From contig NZ_CP109104.1 in NCBI RefSeq assembly GCF_035917675.1, positions 8,494,001 to 8,558,000 on the forward strand: a stretch of 64,000 bases of DNA, written 5' to 3'. The notes beneath the pieces are model-generated. The model ran no database searches. It saw only the letters and a list, made by a program, of their open reading frames with translations, and was not told where the DNA came from. The stretch's first letter is position 1. Every line of letters begins with the position of its first letter. Source of the DNA: Streptomyces sp. NBC_01775 (GTDB lineage Bacteria > Actinomycetota > Actinomycetes > Streptomycetales > Streptomycetaceae). The position numbers were made by a program, and so were the translations under genes. Shown here piece by piece: positions 17,385-26,958 of the stretch.

Positions 17385-17421
17385 CTTCCGGCCCCCACGA
17401 CATCGTCGTGAGGGCCGGAAG
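17385..17421 (-). terminator. terminator downstream of tRNA-fMet
   Basis: A long stem, CTTCCGGCCC (17385-17394) with GGGCCGGAAG (17412-17421), has an inner CACGAC/GTCGTG stem. It begins two bases past the 3' end of the minus-strand tRNA. Confidence 0.8.
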
Positions 17422-17422
17422 T

Positions 17423-17499
17423 TGGTAGCGGGGACAGGATTTGAACCTGCGACCTCTGGGTTATGAGCCCAGCGAGCTACCGAGCTGCTCCACCCCGCG
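17423..17499 (-). tRNA. initiator tRNA-Met (CAT)
   Basis: Read on the minus strand, the 77-base gene folds as a cloverleaf with an encoded CCA. The anticodon loop CTCATAA sits on a stem with three consecutive G-C pairs (GGG/CCC). The acceptor starts with an unpaired C1 opposite T72. Both features mark bacterial initiator tRNAs. A strong hairpin follows immediately. Confidence 0.96.
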
Positions 17500-17711
17500 T
17501 CGTGATGTCCACTCTACGGCATCCGCTGACCCATCCAGCACCACGGCCCTGAGCCGCCCGGGCGGCACCGTGCGCGCCCAGGGCCCATGGGTGCGTCGTT
17601 CTCCCGCCTGCCGCACTCGGCCTTCCCCACGCGCTGGTCGAGCGGGTGGCGGCGACTCTTCGCCGGCTCAGCGCGCGGTCGGCCGTACTTGCTCTGGCGA
17701 CAGCGAGCGGC

Positions 17712-18104
17712 TCACCGGTCCATGGTCGGCTCCGGAGGCATCCCGGGCTGCGGCAGGACGGACCGCACCGACTCCGGAGACCGTCCCAGCACTGCTGTGC
17801 CGTCGTCGGCGGTGATGATCGGCCGCTGGATCAACTCGGGGTGGGCGGCCAGCGCCTCGATCCAACGGATGCGGTCCGCCGGATCGCGCGTCCATCCCGC
17901 GAGGCCCAGTTCGGCCGCTGCCGGCTCACCGGTGCGCGTGATGTCCCACGGCTCCAGCGTCAGGCGCCGCAGGACCGCGTCGAGCTCTTCCGCGGTCGGC
18001 GGGTCTTCCAGGTAGTACCGCACTGTGTACTGCGCGTCCTCCTCGTCCAGCAGCGACAGCGCGGACTGGCACTTGGAGCAGGCGGGGTTGATCCAGATTT
18101 CCAT
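17712..18104 (-). CDS. ArsC/Spx-family thioredoxin-fold protein
   Basis: This 130-residue protein begins MEIWINPACSKCQSA with a CxxC at residues 9-12. It continues with the family strand-helix pattern (YYLEDPPTAEELDAVL, QRPIITADDGTAVLGR). This is the YffB/ArsC-like arsenate-reductase family; many members are not true arsenate reductases. ATG 18104 has GAAGGA eight bases upstream. The C-terminus is extended by a short Pro-rich tail. No arsenic resistance partners are nearby, so a general redox role is as likely. Confidence 0.85.
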   Translation of the reverse strand: MEIWINPACSKCQSALSLLDEEDAQYTVRYYLEDPPTAEELDAVLRRLTLEPWDITRTGEPAAAELGLAGWTRDPADRIRWIEALAAHPELIQRPIITADDGTAVLGRSPESVRSVLPQPGMPPEPTMDR

Positions 18105-18281
18105 GATGTCGGTCCTTCGGTTCCGTTCGGGCAAAGCAGCGTCCCGCAGGGGCGTGCAGGTGTGTTCGGCTTCGATGATGACGCCCAGCCCCTGGGGCGT
18201 CACCGTCGGCGGGAAGCCTCCACACCGGAATCGGTGCCGTGCGGCGTTACGTCACGCCGCCCGCGCGTTCAAACAGGTGGG

Positions 18282-18956
18282 TCAGTGGACAGTGTCATGG
18301 CCCAGTTTCCTGGCCCATTCGAGCAATTCGGGTTCGCCCAGGCCGGCGCCCAGCCAGTCGTGGTCGAGGCTGGCACCCGGAAGGGACGGTACGACCGCGA
18401 CGTACAGCCCGGCAGCACGCGCCGAGGAGATGCCCGTGGCCGAGTCCTCGAAGGCGACGGAACGCTTCGGGGCCACCCCGAGTGCCTCGCATGCTGTGAG
18501 GTAGAGGTCCGGTGCGGGCTTGGGGGAACGTGCCTCGTCGGCGGCGAACGAGTGGGTGAAGTATTCGGCGAGACCGGCCGATCCCAGTGCTGTGTCCAGC
18601 AGTTCCCGGGGGCTGTTGCTGGCGACGGCTATGGGCACGGCTGCCCGACAGGCGCGTACCAGCTCCGCTGCCCCGGGGAGGGCGGCGGCGCCCCGGTCCA
18701 GCTCTTTGCGGACTCTTTCGAGGAGTTCGGCGGCGAGTTCGCCGCCGGCTCCGGACCGGCCGAAGTAGTCCGCCATGGCCTCCCCCGCGGCCTCCACGGT
18801 ACGGCCGATGACCAGCGCTTTCTGTTCAGGACCGAAGGAATGGCCGTGCGCCGCGAAGATGGCTGTTTCCGCGACGGTCCAGCAGACTTCGGTGTTGACC
18901 AGCAGGCCGTCGCAGTCGAAGACAACGGCCTCCGCGCTGGTGGGGAGCGAGCTCAT
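18282..18956 (-). CDS. HAD-superfamily hydrolase (beta-phosphoglucomutase/phosphatase-like)
   Basis: This 224-residue protein has the nucleophile motif FDCDGLLVNTE (residues near 13-23), the threonine/serine motif VASNSP, the lysine in RSPKPAPDLY and the acidic VAFEDSATGI. A helical cap lies between the first two motifs, as in subclass I enzymes. Such enzymes hydrolyse or isomerise small phosphosugars. No neighbour reveals the substrate. It is preceded on the same strand by the LysE-type exporter gene with a 169-bp gap. Confidence 0.87.
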   Translation of the reverse strand: MSSLPTSAEAVVFDCDGLLVNTEVCWTVAETAIFAAHGHSFGPEQKALVIGRTVEAAGEAMADYFGRSGAGGELAAELLERVRKELDRGAAALPGAAELVRACRAAVPIAVASNSPRELLDTALGSAGLAEYFTHSFAADEARSPKPAPDLYLTACEALGVAPKRSVAFEDSATGISSARAAGLYVAVVPSLPGASLDHDWLGAGLGEPELLEWARKLGHDTVH

Positions 18957-19125
18957 GTATGTGTCCCTTCATCTCGGGTGAGCCGGTTGCCTGTTCAGAG
19001 GCTGTCGGCGGGGTCGGCAGAGAAGCTCACATCAGCCTCATGACCAGGTCGTTGGTTTCCGAGGTTCGTCGCGGCGCTCAACCTGCGGTCCCATCGGGCC
19101 GATGCCGCACTCTCCGGGCGATGCC

Positions 19126-19776
19126 TCACTCTCCGAGCGCGAGGCGCAGACCGAAGGCGGCGATGACCGTACCCGTGATGCGGTCGAGACAGCGGCGCGC
19201 CGAGGGCCGTTGCAGGCGGTCTCGGAGCACGTGCGCGAGCGTGATCAGCGCGCAGGCCCAGACGACGGCCAGAAGGATGTGTACACCGGCCAGGAGCACA
19301 CCCGAAGCGAGGTGCGATGCGTCGGCGGGGATGAACTGCGGGAGCACCGCGACATAGAAGGCGCCCATCTTCGGATTGAGGAGATTGGTCGCGATTCCTT
19401 GACGCCAGCCGCCGAGCAAGGTCCCGGCCCCGGTCTTGGCCTCGGCCCCGCTCCCGCTCGTCTTCGGGCACTCGTCCACCGAGTGGCGCCAGGTGGCCCA
19501 CAGCAGCCTGCCACCCATCCACACCAGGTACGCGGCCCCGGCCAAGCGCAGTGTCTCGTATGCGAGGTGAGACGCGGTCAGCAGAGCGGTTACACCGAGC
19601 GAGGTGAGCACACCCCAGACCAGCGTGCCGCTCTGAATGCCGAGGACCACGCCCCAGGCACGACGACGGTGCCCGAGCGCGGCGGTGCGGAGGACGAGCG
19701 CGGTGTCCAGACCGGGAGTGAGGGTGAGAAGTCCCACCATCAGAGAGAAAGTCCCCAATGCGTCGATGGCGATCAT
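19126..19776 (-). CDS. LysE/RhtB-family amino-acid exporter
   Basis: This 216-residue membrane protein has about six hydrophobic helices. It has the family N-terminus with LTLTPGLDTALVLRTA and GIQSGTLVWGVL, and the middle GIATNLLNPKMGAFYVAVLPQF motif. It exports amino acids or related metabolites. A 26-bp palindrome lies 38 bp upstream of its start, although the usual divergent Lrp or LysR regulator gene is absent. The substrate is unknown. Confidence 0.88.
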   Translation of the reverse strand: MIAIDALGTFSLMVGLLTLTPGLDTALVLRTAALGHRRRAWGVVLGIQSGTLVWGVLTSLGVTALLTASHLAYETLRLAGAAYLVWMGGRLLWATWRHSVDECPKTSGSGAEAKTGAGTLLGGWRQGIATNLLNPKMGAFYVAVLPQFIPADASHLASGVLLAGVHILLAVVWACALITLAHVLRDRLQRPSARRCLDRITGTVIAAFGLRLALGE

Positions 19777-19814
19777 GGACGATCACCATAAGTTGAGAGT
19801 CGTGGAACATCTAC

Positions 19815-19840
19815 ATTCCTGCCCGAAATCGGGCAGGAAT
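19815..19840. promoter_or_regulatory. 26-bp palindrome upstream of the LysE-type gene
   Basis: ATTCCTGCCCGA (19815-19826) and TCGGGCAGGAAT (19829-19840) are perfect 12-bp arms around AA. It lies just upstream of the exporter start (19776, minus strand). The remainder of the 350-bp gap 19777-20126 holds no gene I can support; a pair of 24-bp repeats lies at its right end. Confidence 0.65.
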
Positions 19841-20079
19841 TGGACTGTTCGCTCCTCGGGCATCGCGCATCGCACCCGGCCGTCCTCGGTCGGTGCGTGG
19901 CCCGTGGCCCCTCCTTGGCCGTGGCCCTGCCCGGGCGCACGACAGGGAGCTCAGGACGATGACGAACGCACCGAGCGGGGCCAGCACGGGCCGCTCCGCG
20001 GCGTCGACTCCACGTCCTCCAGCGAGATCACGCGCCTCGTTCGGGAGAGCGATTCGCACGTGCAGCCTGGCGGCGGCGA

Positions 20080-20127
20080 CATCACCGCACCGCGGAAAGG
20101 TGGCATCGCCGCACCGCGGAAAGGGGT
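20080..20127. repeat. two 24-bp tandem repeats
   Basis: Two copies with a 24-bp period share CGCACCGCGGAAAGG. The second copy abuts the stop codon of the XRE regulator gene. Confidence 0.7.
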
Positions 20128-20996
20128 CAGTGTGTCCGGTCAGTCGTTGTGTCCTGGTCGCTGCCGGCCCAGGAGGCGAGGAAGCGCAGGCCCTCGTAGC
20201 TGGGGGTGTCGGGGGCGGCGGTCCAGATGACGAGTTGCTGGTCGGGGTCGGTGCTGGCGGTGAGGGTGTCCCAGTCGAGGGTCAGTTCTCCGGCGACCGG
20301 GTGGTACAGGGACTTGGTCCCCACGCTCAGGGTGGCAACGTCGTGGGCTGCCCACCATTTGCGGAAGTCGGAGTCCTGTACCGAGAGTTCCCCCACCAGC
20401 GAGGTGAGCCTGGGATCGTCGGGGCACTTGGCGGCTTCCATGCGCAGTTGGGCGACGCAGGTGCGGGCGACGGTCTTCCAGTCCACGTACAGCGTGCGCA
20501 TCGCCGGTTCGGTGAATACCAGACGGATGTAGTTGCGTTTCTTTTCAGGAATCTCGCCGAAGTCGGTGATCATTGCCGCCGCGAGTGCATTCCAGGAGAG
20601 AATATCCATGCGTCGGCCCAGTACGATTCCGGGGGTCGCCGTCAGATCGTCCAGAAGCCGCTGCAACTGCGGCTGGACCTTTTGATGCGTGCGTCGAGGA
20701 GAACGGTTCGAGGGTTTTCCGGCCAGGCTGAAGAGGTATTCACGCTGGTCGTCACTCAGGTGCAGCACGCGGGCGAGCACCGTGAGCACCGGACCGGACG
20801 CCGGTACGCGACCCTGCTCCAGTCGTGTGTAGTAGTCGGTGCTGATGGCCGCGAGCTGCGCGACCTCCTCGCGCCGCAGCCCGGCCACGCGGCGGGCGCC
20901 GCCGGTGTCGGGCAGGCCGACGGCCCAGGGGCTGAGGTCCGCACGTCGGGCCTTGAGGAACTCTCCCAGCTCATTGCGGTGCGCGTTGCTGCTCAT
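20127..20996 (-). CDS. XRE-family regulator with MmyB-like ligand domain
   Basis: This 289-residue protein has a helix-turn-helix near residues 10-70 ([20 protein letters not shown] and YTRLEQGR). A PAS-like C-terminal domain of the MmyB type follows ([51 protein letters not shown]). It is divergent from an aldo/keto reductase gene with a dyad-bearing 275-bp gap, so it most likely regulates that gene and the cupin and dehydrogenase genes after it. MmyB-type domains are reported to bind fatty-acid-like ligands; the ligand here is unknown. Confidence 0.88.
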   Translation of the reverse strand: MSSNAHRNELGEFLKARRADLSPWAVGLPDTGGARRVAGLRREEVAQLAAISTDYYTRLEQGRVPASGPVLTVLARVLHLSDDQREYLFSLAGKPSNRSPRRTHQKVQPQLQRLLDDLTATPGIVLGRRMDILSWNALAAAMITDFGEIPEKKRNYIRLVFTEPAMRTLYVDWKTVARTCVAQLRMEAAKCPDDPRLTSLVGELSVQDSDFRKWWAAHDVATLSVGTKSLYHPVAGELTLDWDTLTASTDPDQQLVIWTAAPDTPSYEGLRFLASWAGSDQDTTTDRTH

Positions 20997-21040
20997 GTAC
21001 TCCAGTGTCCCACCGGACGCTCGCCGGGAGAGGGGGAAGG

Positions 21041-21074
21041 TTTCTTCCCAGGATGTTTTCTTCCCAGGAAGAAA
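21041..21074. promoter_or_regulatory. direct and inverted repeats, candidate XRE operator
   Basis: TTTCTTCCCAGGA occurs at 21041-21053 and again at 21057-21069. The second copy is half of a dyad TTTCTTCC-CA-GGAAGAAA (21057-21074). It lies 45-78 bp from the XRE start codon and upstream of the divergent aldo/keto reductase. Confidence 0.6.
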
Positions 21075-21271
21075 CTCTCCTCTTTGCGGACGCGAGGCCG
21101 AGTGTCAGCATCGATGTCGTGACGGCAAACGGCCGGGGCCCGGTGCGGCCCCCCCTCCGTGGACCCGGCACCAACTCTTCTACGAAGGCACCCGCTGCCT
21201 CCTCTGCGAATTGCAGAAGGTGCGCGGTGCCCGGTATCACTGAGAATTCAAAGCTGGAGGAATTCATAGCT

Positions 21272-22386
<1,115 letters not shown>

Positions 22387-22504
22387 TCACCGGGTCGTGG
22401 CCGCCGCACTGCCGCTGTCTTTCCTCATTACGCGCGGCGGAGCCCCCGCCGCCGCACAACAGCCCGACAGGGCTCGACCCGATTCGGTTCAAGGAGTTTC
22501 CCGC

Positions 22505-22918
22505 ATGGAATTCGTCAAGCCCCGGCCCACTGGCAAGGGCCCGGCCGAGTGGTTCACCGGCGACGTGTGGTTCGACGTGATTTACGCAGGCCAGGAGCCC
22601 TCGCGGCTGCGCACCAACATGGTCCGTTTCGCGCCCGGCGCCCACACCTACTGGCACCACCACGTCCTGGGCCAGACCCTGCACGTCGTCTCCGGTATCG
22701 CCCTGATCGGTACCCGTGACGGCACCGTCTTCGAGGCCCACCCCGGAGAGACCGTCACCTGCCCGCCGGACGAGGAGCACTGGCACGGCGCCACCCCCGA
22801 ACGGTTCATGGAGCACCTCGCCATGTGGGAGGGCAGCGGTGACGACCGCCCGGAGACCACCTGGCTGGAGCAGGTGACCGACGAGCAGTACAACGGCCCG
22901 CGCACCCGCTCCCACTGA
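22505..22918 (+). CDS. cupin-domain protein
   Basis: A 137-residue single-domain beta-barrel protein. It starts at ATG 22505 with AAGGAG eight bases upstream. The first cupin motif reads GAHTYWHHHVLGQTLHVVSG (three consecutive histidines) and the second PPDEEHWHGATPERFMEHLA. Such small cupins often bind a metal and act as hydroperoxide-, quinone- or carboxymuconolactone-related enzymes. Its pairing with an aldo/keto reductase and a zinc dehydrogenase suggests a detoxification cassette. The specific reaction is unknown. Confidence 0.85.
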   Translation: MEFVKPRPTGKGPAEWFTGDVWFDVIYAGQEPSRLRTNMVRFAPGAHTYWHHHVLGQTLHVVSGIALIGTRDGTVFEAHPGETVTCPPDEEHWHGATPERFMEHLAMWEGSGDDRPETTWLEQVTDEQYNGPRTRSH

Positions 22919-22984
22919 TTCGCCCCCCAGGCAGACCGGGAACCCCACCGGGCCCCGGAACCCCCACGAGAAGAAGGAAGTCCC

Positions 22985-24019
22985 ATGCGAGCGACCACGA
23001 TTCACGGAGCCGGTGACATACGCGTCGAGGAAGTGCCGGACCCGAAGATCCAGCAGCCCACCGATGCGGTGGTGCGCGTGCTGCGCGCGTGCATATGCGG
23101 CAGCGACCTGTGGCCGTACGGATCCATGTCCGCTTCCGCGCACGGCGAGCGGATCGGCCACGAATTCCTCGGCGTCGTCGAGGAGACCGGCTCGGACGTC
23201 TCCGGGCTGAAGCGGGGCGACGTCGTGGTGGCGCCGTTCGTCTGGTCCGACAACACCTGCGACTTCTGCCGCGAGGGCCTCCAGACCTCCTGCCGCCACG
23301 GCGGGATGTGGGCTGTCGACGGCGTCGACGGCGGCCAGGGCGAAGCGGTCCGCGTCCCGCAGGCCGCGGGCACGTTGGTCAAGCTGCCCGTTGGCGAGGA
23401 CACCGCGCTGCTGCCCTCCTTGCTGACGCTCTCCGACGTGTTCCCCACGGGCCACCACTGCGCCGTCACGGCCGGGGTGAACCCTCGTACGACGGTGACG
23501 GTGATCGGTGACGGGGCCGTCGGCCTCTCAGCCGTACTGGCCGCCCGGCGGCTCGGCGCGGAGCGGATCATCCTGATGGGCCGTCACAAGGAACGCACCG
23601 ACCTGGGCCGGGACTTCGGCGCCACAGACGTGGTCGCCGAACGTGGCGAGGAGGGCGTCGAGAAGGTTCGCGAACTGACCGGCGGCGACGGGACCCACAC
23701 CGTTCTGGAGTGCGTGGGGCTCACGCCGGCGATGGACACCGCCTTCGGTGTCGTACGAGACGGTGGCGTCGTCAGCAGGGTCGGCGCTCCGCAGTACGAG
23801 CAGGTCTCGGCGGGCTTCGGCGTCTTCTTCCGCAACGTCACCCTCACCGGCGGCGTCGCTCCCGCCCGCGCCTACGTCGAGGAACTCCTCCCCGACGTGC
23901 TGGAGGGGCGCATCGACCCGGGCCGTGTCTTCGACCGCACCGTCGGCCTCGACGGCGTGCCCGACGGTTACCGGGCGATGGCCGACCGCGAGGCCCTGAA
24001 GGTCCTCGTCACGCCCTGA
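22985..24019 (+). CDS. zinc-dependent alcohol dehydrogenase family protein
   Basis: This 344-residue MDR enzyme has the catalytic zinc motif RACICGSDLWPYG, GHEFLGVVEE, a lobe with cysteines (WSDNTCDFCREGLQTSC) and the Rossmann motif VIGDGAVGLSAVLAA. GRHKERTDLGRDFGA after the second strand suggests NADP preference. It follows the cupin gene by 66 bp in the same direction. It probably oxidises or reduces a small alcohol or aldehyde within this XRE-controlled cassette. Confidence 0.87.
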   Translation: MRATTIHGAGDIRVEEVPDPKIQQPTDAVVRVLRACICGSDLWPYGSMSASAHGERIGHEFLGVVEETGSDVSGLKRGDVVVAPFVWSDNTCDFCREGLQTSCRHGGMWAVDGVDGGQGEAVRVPQAAGTLVKLPVGEDTALLPSLLTLSDVFPTGHHCAVTAGVNPRTTVTVIGDGAVGLSAVLAARRLGAERIILMGRHKERTDLGRDFGATDVVAERGEEGVEKVRELTGGDGTHTVLECVGLTPAMDTAFGVVRDGGVVSRVGAPQYEQVSAGFGVFFRNVTLTGGVAPARAYVEELLPDVLEGRIDPGRVFDRTVGLDGVPDGYRAMADREALKVLVTP

Positions 24020-24104
24020 ACCACCGCATGAGAGGCGGGCGGTGACGACGGATCTTCGCTGTCACCGCCCGCCCCCGCCGCGCGCTACGAAGAGAGATCT
24101 ACAC

Positions 24105-24352
24105 ATGACCGGCAGCATGACGGCACTGTTCGGCGGGACCGGACCGTACTGGGAGATGCGGCAGGTGCCGGTGCCCGGGCCCGGGCCCGGGCCCGGGCCC
24201 GGGCAGGTTCTGGTCCGTGCCCGGGCGGTGGCGCTGAACAACGCCGACATCGTGATGCTCGACCAGGCCGACCCGACAGCGGCCGGTACCGGTAAGGAGT
24301 TCCAGGCCGGGTTCGAGTTCGCCGGTGAGGTCGTCGCTGTCGGTGAGGGCGT
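24105..24352 (+). pseudogene. N-terminal fragment of a quinone-oxidoreductase-like MDR gene
   Basis: About 82 residues match the GroES-like start of an MDR quinone oxidoreductase, ending at FEFAGEVVAVGEGV. The frame then runs into a proline-rich stop at 24389. A GGGCCC microsatellite (about five units near 24176-24205) encodes a PGPGPGPG run, a sign of slippage in a gene under weak selection. The break lies at the same protein position at which an MDR C-terminal fragment begins near 31076. Confidence 0.7.
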
Positions 24353-24670
24353 GCCCTGGCCGGCACCGACCCCGACGCCCCCGACCTGACGAGCCTGGTG
24401 GGCGAACTGCTGCTCAAGAGCCCGGACTTCGCCGGACTGTGGGAGCGGTACGAGGTCACCGGCCGCAAGCACGCGACCAAGACCTTCCAGCACCCCCAGG
24501 TCGGGAAGATCACCCTCGGCTTCCAGGCCATGGACCTGGAGGGCACCCCCGGTCAGCGCCTCGGCGTCCACACGACCGAGCCCGGCATCCCCGACCACGA
24601 CGCCATGCTCCTGCTCGACATGACCGCGGACCAGGCCGAGCCGACACCCTCCAGCGAGCGGCATCAGTAG
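24353..24670 (+). pseudogene. C-terminal fragment of an MmyB-type XRE regulator
   Basis: In the next frame, about 105 residues read [20 protein letters not shown], then GLWERYEVTGRKHATKTFQHP and QVGKITLGFQAMDLEG, then a stop at 24670. This matches the end of the MmyB ligand domain seen in the XRE proteins at 20.1 and 25.9 kb. The helix-turn-helix half is missing. It is joined directly to the truncated MDR fragment, so a deletion or insertion created the junction near 24353. Confidence 0.7.
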
Positions 24671-24831
24671 CCCGCCGGTGCGCCGCGCAGGCTGGTGGGC
24701 ACAGCGCTGCCCGCTCTGTGCCGCACTGATCTGCTGCAAGAAGCTCACCGAACGAGACGCACGAAGGCTCCTGGCGACGCAGCCGCCGGCACGCTGTGGC
24801 GCTCGCCGCACCGCCAGGAGCACGGGGCTTC

Positions 24832-25821
24832 TCAGCGCTCGCTGTCGAGCTCGGCCATGAGCGGGGCCGGGTAGCGCTCGCCGCGCACCGCGCCGCGGGG
24901 CACCAGGGCCGCGATCCGAGCGAGATCGTCATCGGTCAGTGAGAGGCGGGTGCTGTCGACCATTGTCTCGACCTGCTCAGGCCGTCGCGCGCCGAGCACC
25001 GGCACCACATCGTCACCCTGTGCCGCGACCCAGGCCACGGCCAGTTGTGCGACGGTGGCGTCCTTCTCGGCCGCGAACTTCTGCAAGCCGGCGACGAGGG
25101 CGGCGTTGTGATCGAGGTTGGCGCCCTGGAAGCGCGGAAAGACCGTCCTTTTTCCCTCCATCGACCCGCTGCCACCGATCAGGCCGCTCGACAGCACGCC
25201 GTAGGCGGTGATGCCGATGCCCAGCTCGCGGCAGACGGGCAGGATCTCGTCCTCGACGTCACGGCTCAGCAGCGAGTACTCGATCTGCACGTCCGAGATC
25301 GGCGCGACCGCTGCGGCCCGGCGGATCGTGTCCGCTCCCACCTCGCTCAGGCCGATGTGGCGCACGTAGCCCTTCTCGACCATCTCCGCGATCGCGCCGA
25401 CGGTCTCTTCGATCGGCACGGTGGGGTCGAGGCGGGCGGGCCGGTAGATGTCGAGATGGTCGACACCGAGACGCTGTAGCGAGTAGCCCAGGAAGTTGTG
25501 GACCGATTCGGGGCGGCCGTCGTTCCCGCCCAGCTTGCCGCCTGGTCCGCGCAGGGCGCCGAACTTGACCGAGAGGACGACGTCCTCCGGGTCGCGGCTG
25601 CTCAGCGCCTGCCGGATCAGCCATTCGTTGTGGCCGGAGCCGTAGAAGTCACCGGTGTCGAGCAGGGTGCCACCGGCATTGAGGTAGGCGTGGATGGTGC
25701 GCACGCCCTGTTCGTCGTCGGCGGGGCCGTACGCGCCGGACAGGCCCATGCACCCCAGTGCGGGTGAGGTGACGGTGGGACCTGTGCTGCCGAGGCGATG
25801 GGACTGAAGTTCGGATGTCAT
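24832..25821 (-). CDS. aldo/keto reductase with altered catalytic histidine region
   Basis: This 329-residue TIM-barrel reductase starts at ATG 25821. It has LLDTGDFYGSGHNEW (Asp and Tyr), LSVKFGAL (Lys) and IGLSEVGADTIRRA. Where relatives have YxxHR, this protein reads DIYRPARLDPTVPIEE, so the usual tetrad histidine is not obvious. That may narrow activity or mark a subfamily. NADPH contacts are expected around VLGARRPEQVE. It is divergent from an MmyB-type XRE gene with a perfect palindrome between, repeating the arrangement at 20-22 kb. Confidence 0.86.
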   Translation of the reverse strand: MTSELQSHRLGSTGPTVTSPALGCMGLSGAYGPADDEQGVRTIHAYLNAGGTLLDTGDFYGSGHNEWLIRQALSSRDPEDVVLSVKFGALRGPGGKLGGNDGRPESVHNFLGYSLQRLGVDHLDIYRPARLDPTVPIEETVGAIAEMVEKGYVRHIGLSEVGADTIRRAAAVAPISDVQIEYSLLSRDVEDEILPVCRELGIGITAYGVLSSGLIGGSGSMEGKRTVFPRFQGANLDHNAALVAGLQKFAAEKDATVAQLAVAWVAAQGDDVVPVLGARRPEQVETMVDSTRLSLTDDDLARIAALVPRGAVRGERYPAPLMAELDSER

Positions 25822-25868
25822 GCCGTCACCGTGGGCCGTCGCCGGCGCCGGCACCAGGGTCGGCTCAT

Positions 25869-25889
25869 CCAGGGACAAGGTGTCCCTGG
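25869..25889. promoter_or_regulatory. 21-bp palindrome between aldo/keto reductase and XRE genes
   Basis: CCAGGGACA (25869-25877) and TGTCCCTGG (25881-25889) are perfect 9-bp arms around AGG. The site lies in the 92-bp divergent gap and is the likely operator of the XRE regulator. Confidence 0.7.
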
Positions 25890-25913
25890 CAGGCCGACGC
25901 GAGGCGGCCGACA

Positions 25914-26768
25914 ATGGGAAACATGACCGACCGTGCAGGACTCGCCGACTTCCTCCGCCGCCGCCGCGAACTCCTGCGCCCGGCCGACGTCGGGCTGCCC
26001 GAAGGGATGCGGCGCCGTGCGGCCGGTCTGCGCCGTGAGGAGGTGGCCCAACTGGCCGGTATGTCCAGCGACTACTACGCCCGGATCGAACAGCGCCGGG
26101 GACCGCACCCCTCCGAATCGATCGTGTCGGCGCTGGCCATCGCCTTGCGCTGCGACCTGGACGAACGCGACCACATGTTCCATCTGGCCGGGCTGACCCC
26201 ACCGTCGCGGCGCGCGGGCAGGCACATCCGTCCGGGCCTCATCAGCCTGGCCGACCGCCTCACCGACGTACCGGTGTGCATCTGCACGGACGTGGACGAG
26301 GCGCTCTGGCAGAACAGGCTCGCCGACTGTGTGCTGGGGCCGATGCCCCCCAGAGCCGGCCGTTCGCGCAATTTCTGCTGGCGCTGGTTCACCGACCCCG
26401 CTGTGCGGGGGCGCTGCCCGGAGGAGGACTGGCCGCGTCATTCGACCGCGCACGTCAGAGATCTGCGGGCGACGTACTCTCGACGGGGTGCCGATCCGGA
26501 CGTGGCGGCCCTGGTGCACGATCTGAACGAAAGCAGTGCCGAGTTCCGTGCGCTGTGGGAGAAGCACGAGGTCTCGGTGCGCCGTTCCGACCGCAAGAGC
26601 GTGTTGCACCCCGAGGTGGGGGTGCTGCACCTGAATTGCGAGGTGCTGTTGACCCCGGAGGACGACCTCAAAGTCCTGGCGCTGTTCCCGGCCGAGGGCA
26701 CCGACGCGCGAGACAAGCTCGAACTGCTGCGCGTCATCGGGTCTGAGGACTTCCAGTCGGCGACCTGA
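25914..26768 (+). CDS. XRE-family regulator with MmyB-like ligand domain
   Basis: A regulator of about 284 residues starting at ATG 25914 (or 25923). The helix-turn-helix reads [20 protein letters not shown] and ARIEQRRGPHPS. The MmyB-type domain includes FCWRWFTDPAVRGRCPEEDW and LHPEVGVLHLNCEVL. It is a paralogue of the 20.1-kb regulator but with a divergent ligand pocket region. It probably controls the divergent aldo/keto reductase through the 21-bp palindrome. Downstream is a triple 24-bp repeat and the M24-fold gene. Confidence 0.87.
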   Translation: MGNMTDRAGLADFLRRRRELLRPADVGLPEGMRRRAAGLRREEVAQLAGMSSDYYARIEQRRGPHPSESIVSALAIALRCDLDERDHMFHLAGLTPPSRRAGRHIRPGLISLADRLTDVPVCICTDVDEALWQNRLADCVLGPMPPRAGRSRNFCWRWFTDPAVRGRCPEEDWPRHSTAHVRDLRATYSRRGADPDVAALVHDLNESSAEFRALWEKHEVSVRRSDRKSVLHPEVGVLHLNCEVLLTPEDDLKVLALFPAEGTDARDKLELLRVIGSEDFQSAT

Positions 26769-26785
26769 CGGGCGCCCGGCCCACA

Positions 26786-26845
26786 GGCGACCACGCACAG
26801 AACCCCGCGGGCGACCACGCACGGACTCCCGCAGGCGACCACGCA
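26786..26845. repeat. three tandem copies with 24-bp period
   Basis: GGCGACCACGCA starts at 26786, 26810 and 26834. The intervening 12 bases are similar but not identical. The repeats lie between the XRE gene and the M24-fold gene. Confidence 0.75.
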
Positions 26846-26958
26846 TAGCACGTGGCCGTGCACCCTGACCGCGTGCTGCCCCGATGAATTCCTTTTCCCC
26901 AGAACAGCCCGCGACTCGGGCTGTTGAATTCCGTTTCGACAAGCGATGGAGATTCGTC

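Noticed and set aside
17423..17499. Genomic island attached at tRNA-fMet
   Set aside because: No integrase, relaxase or repeated tRNA 3' end is seen on either side.
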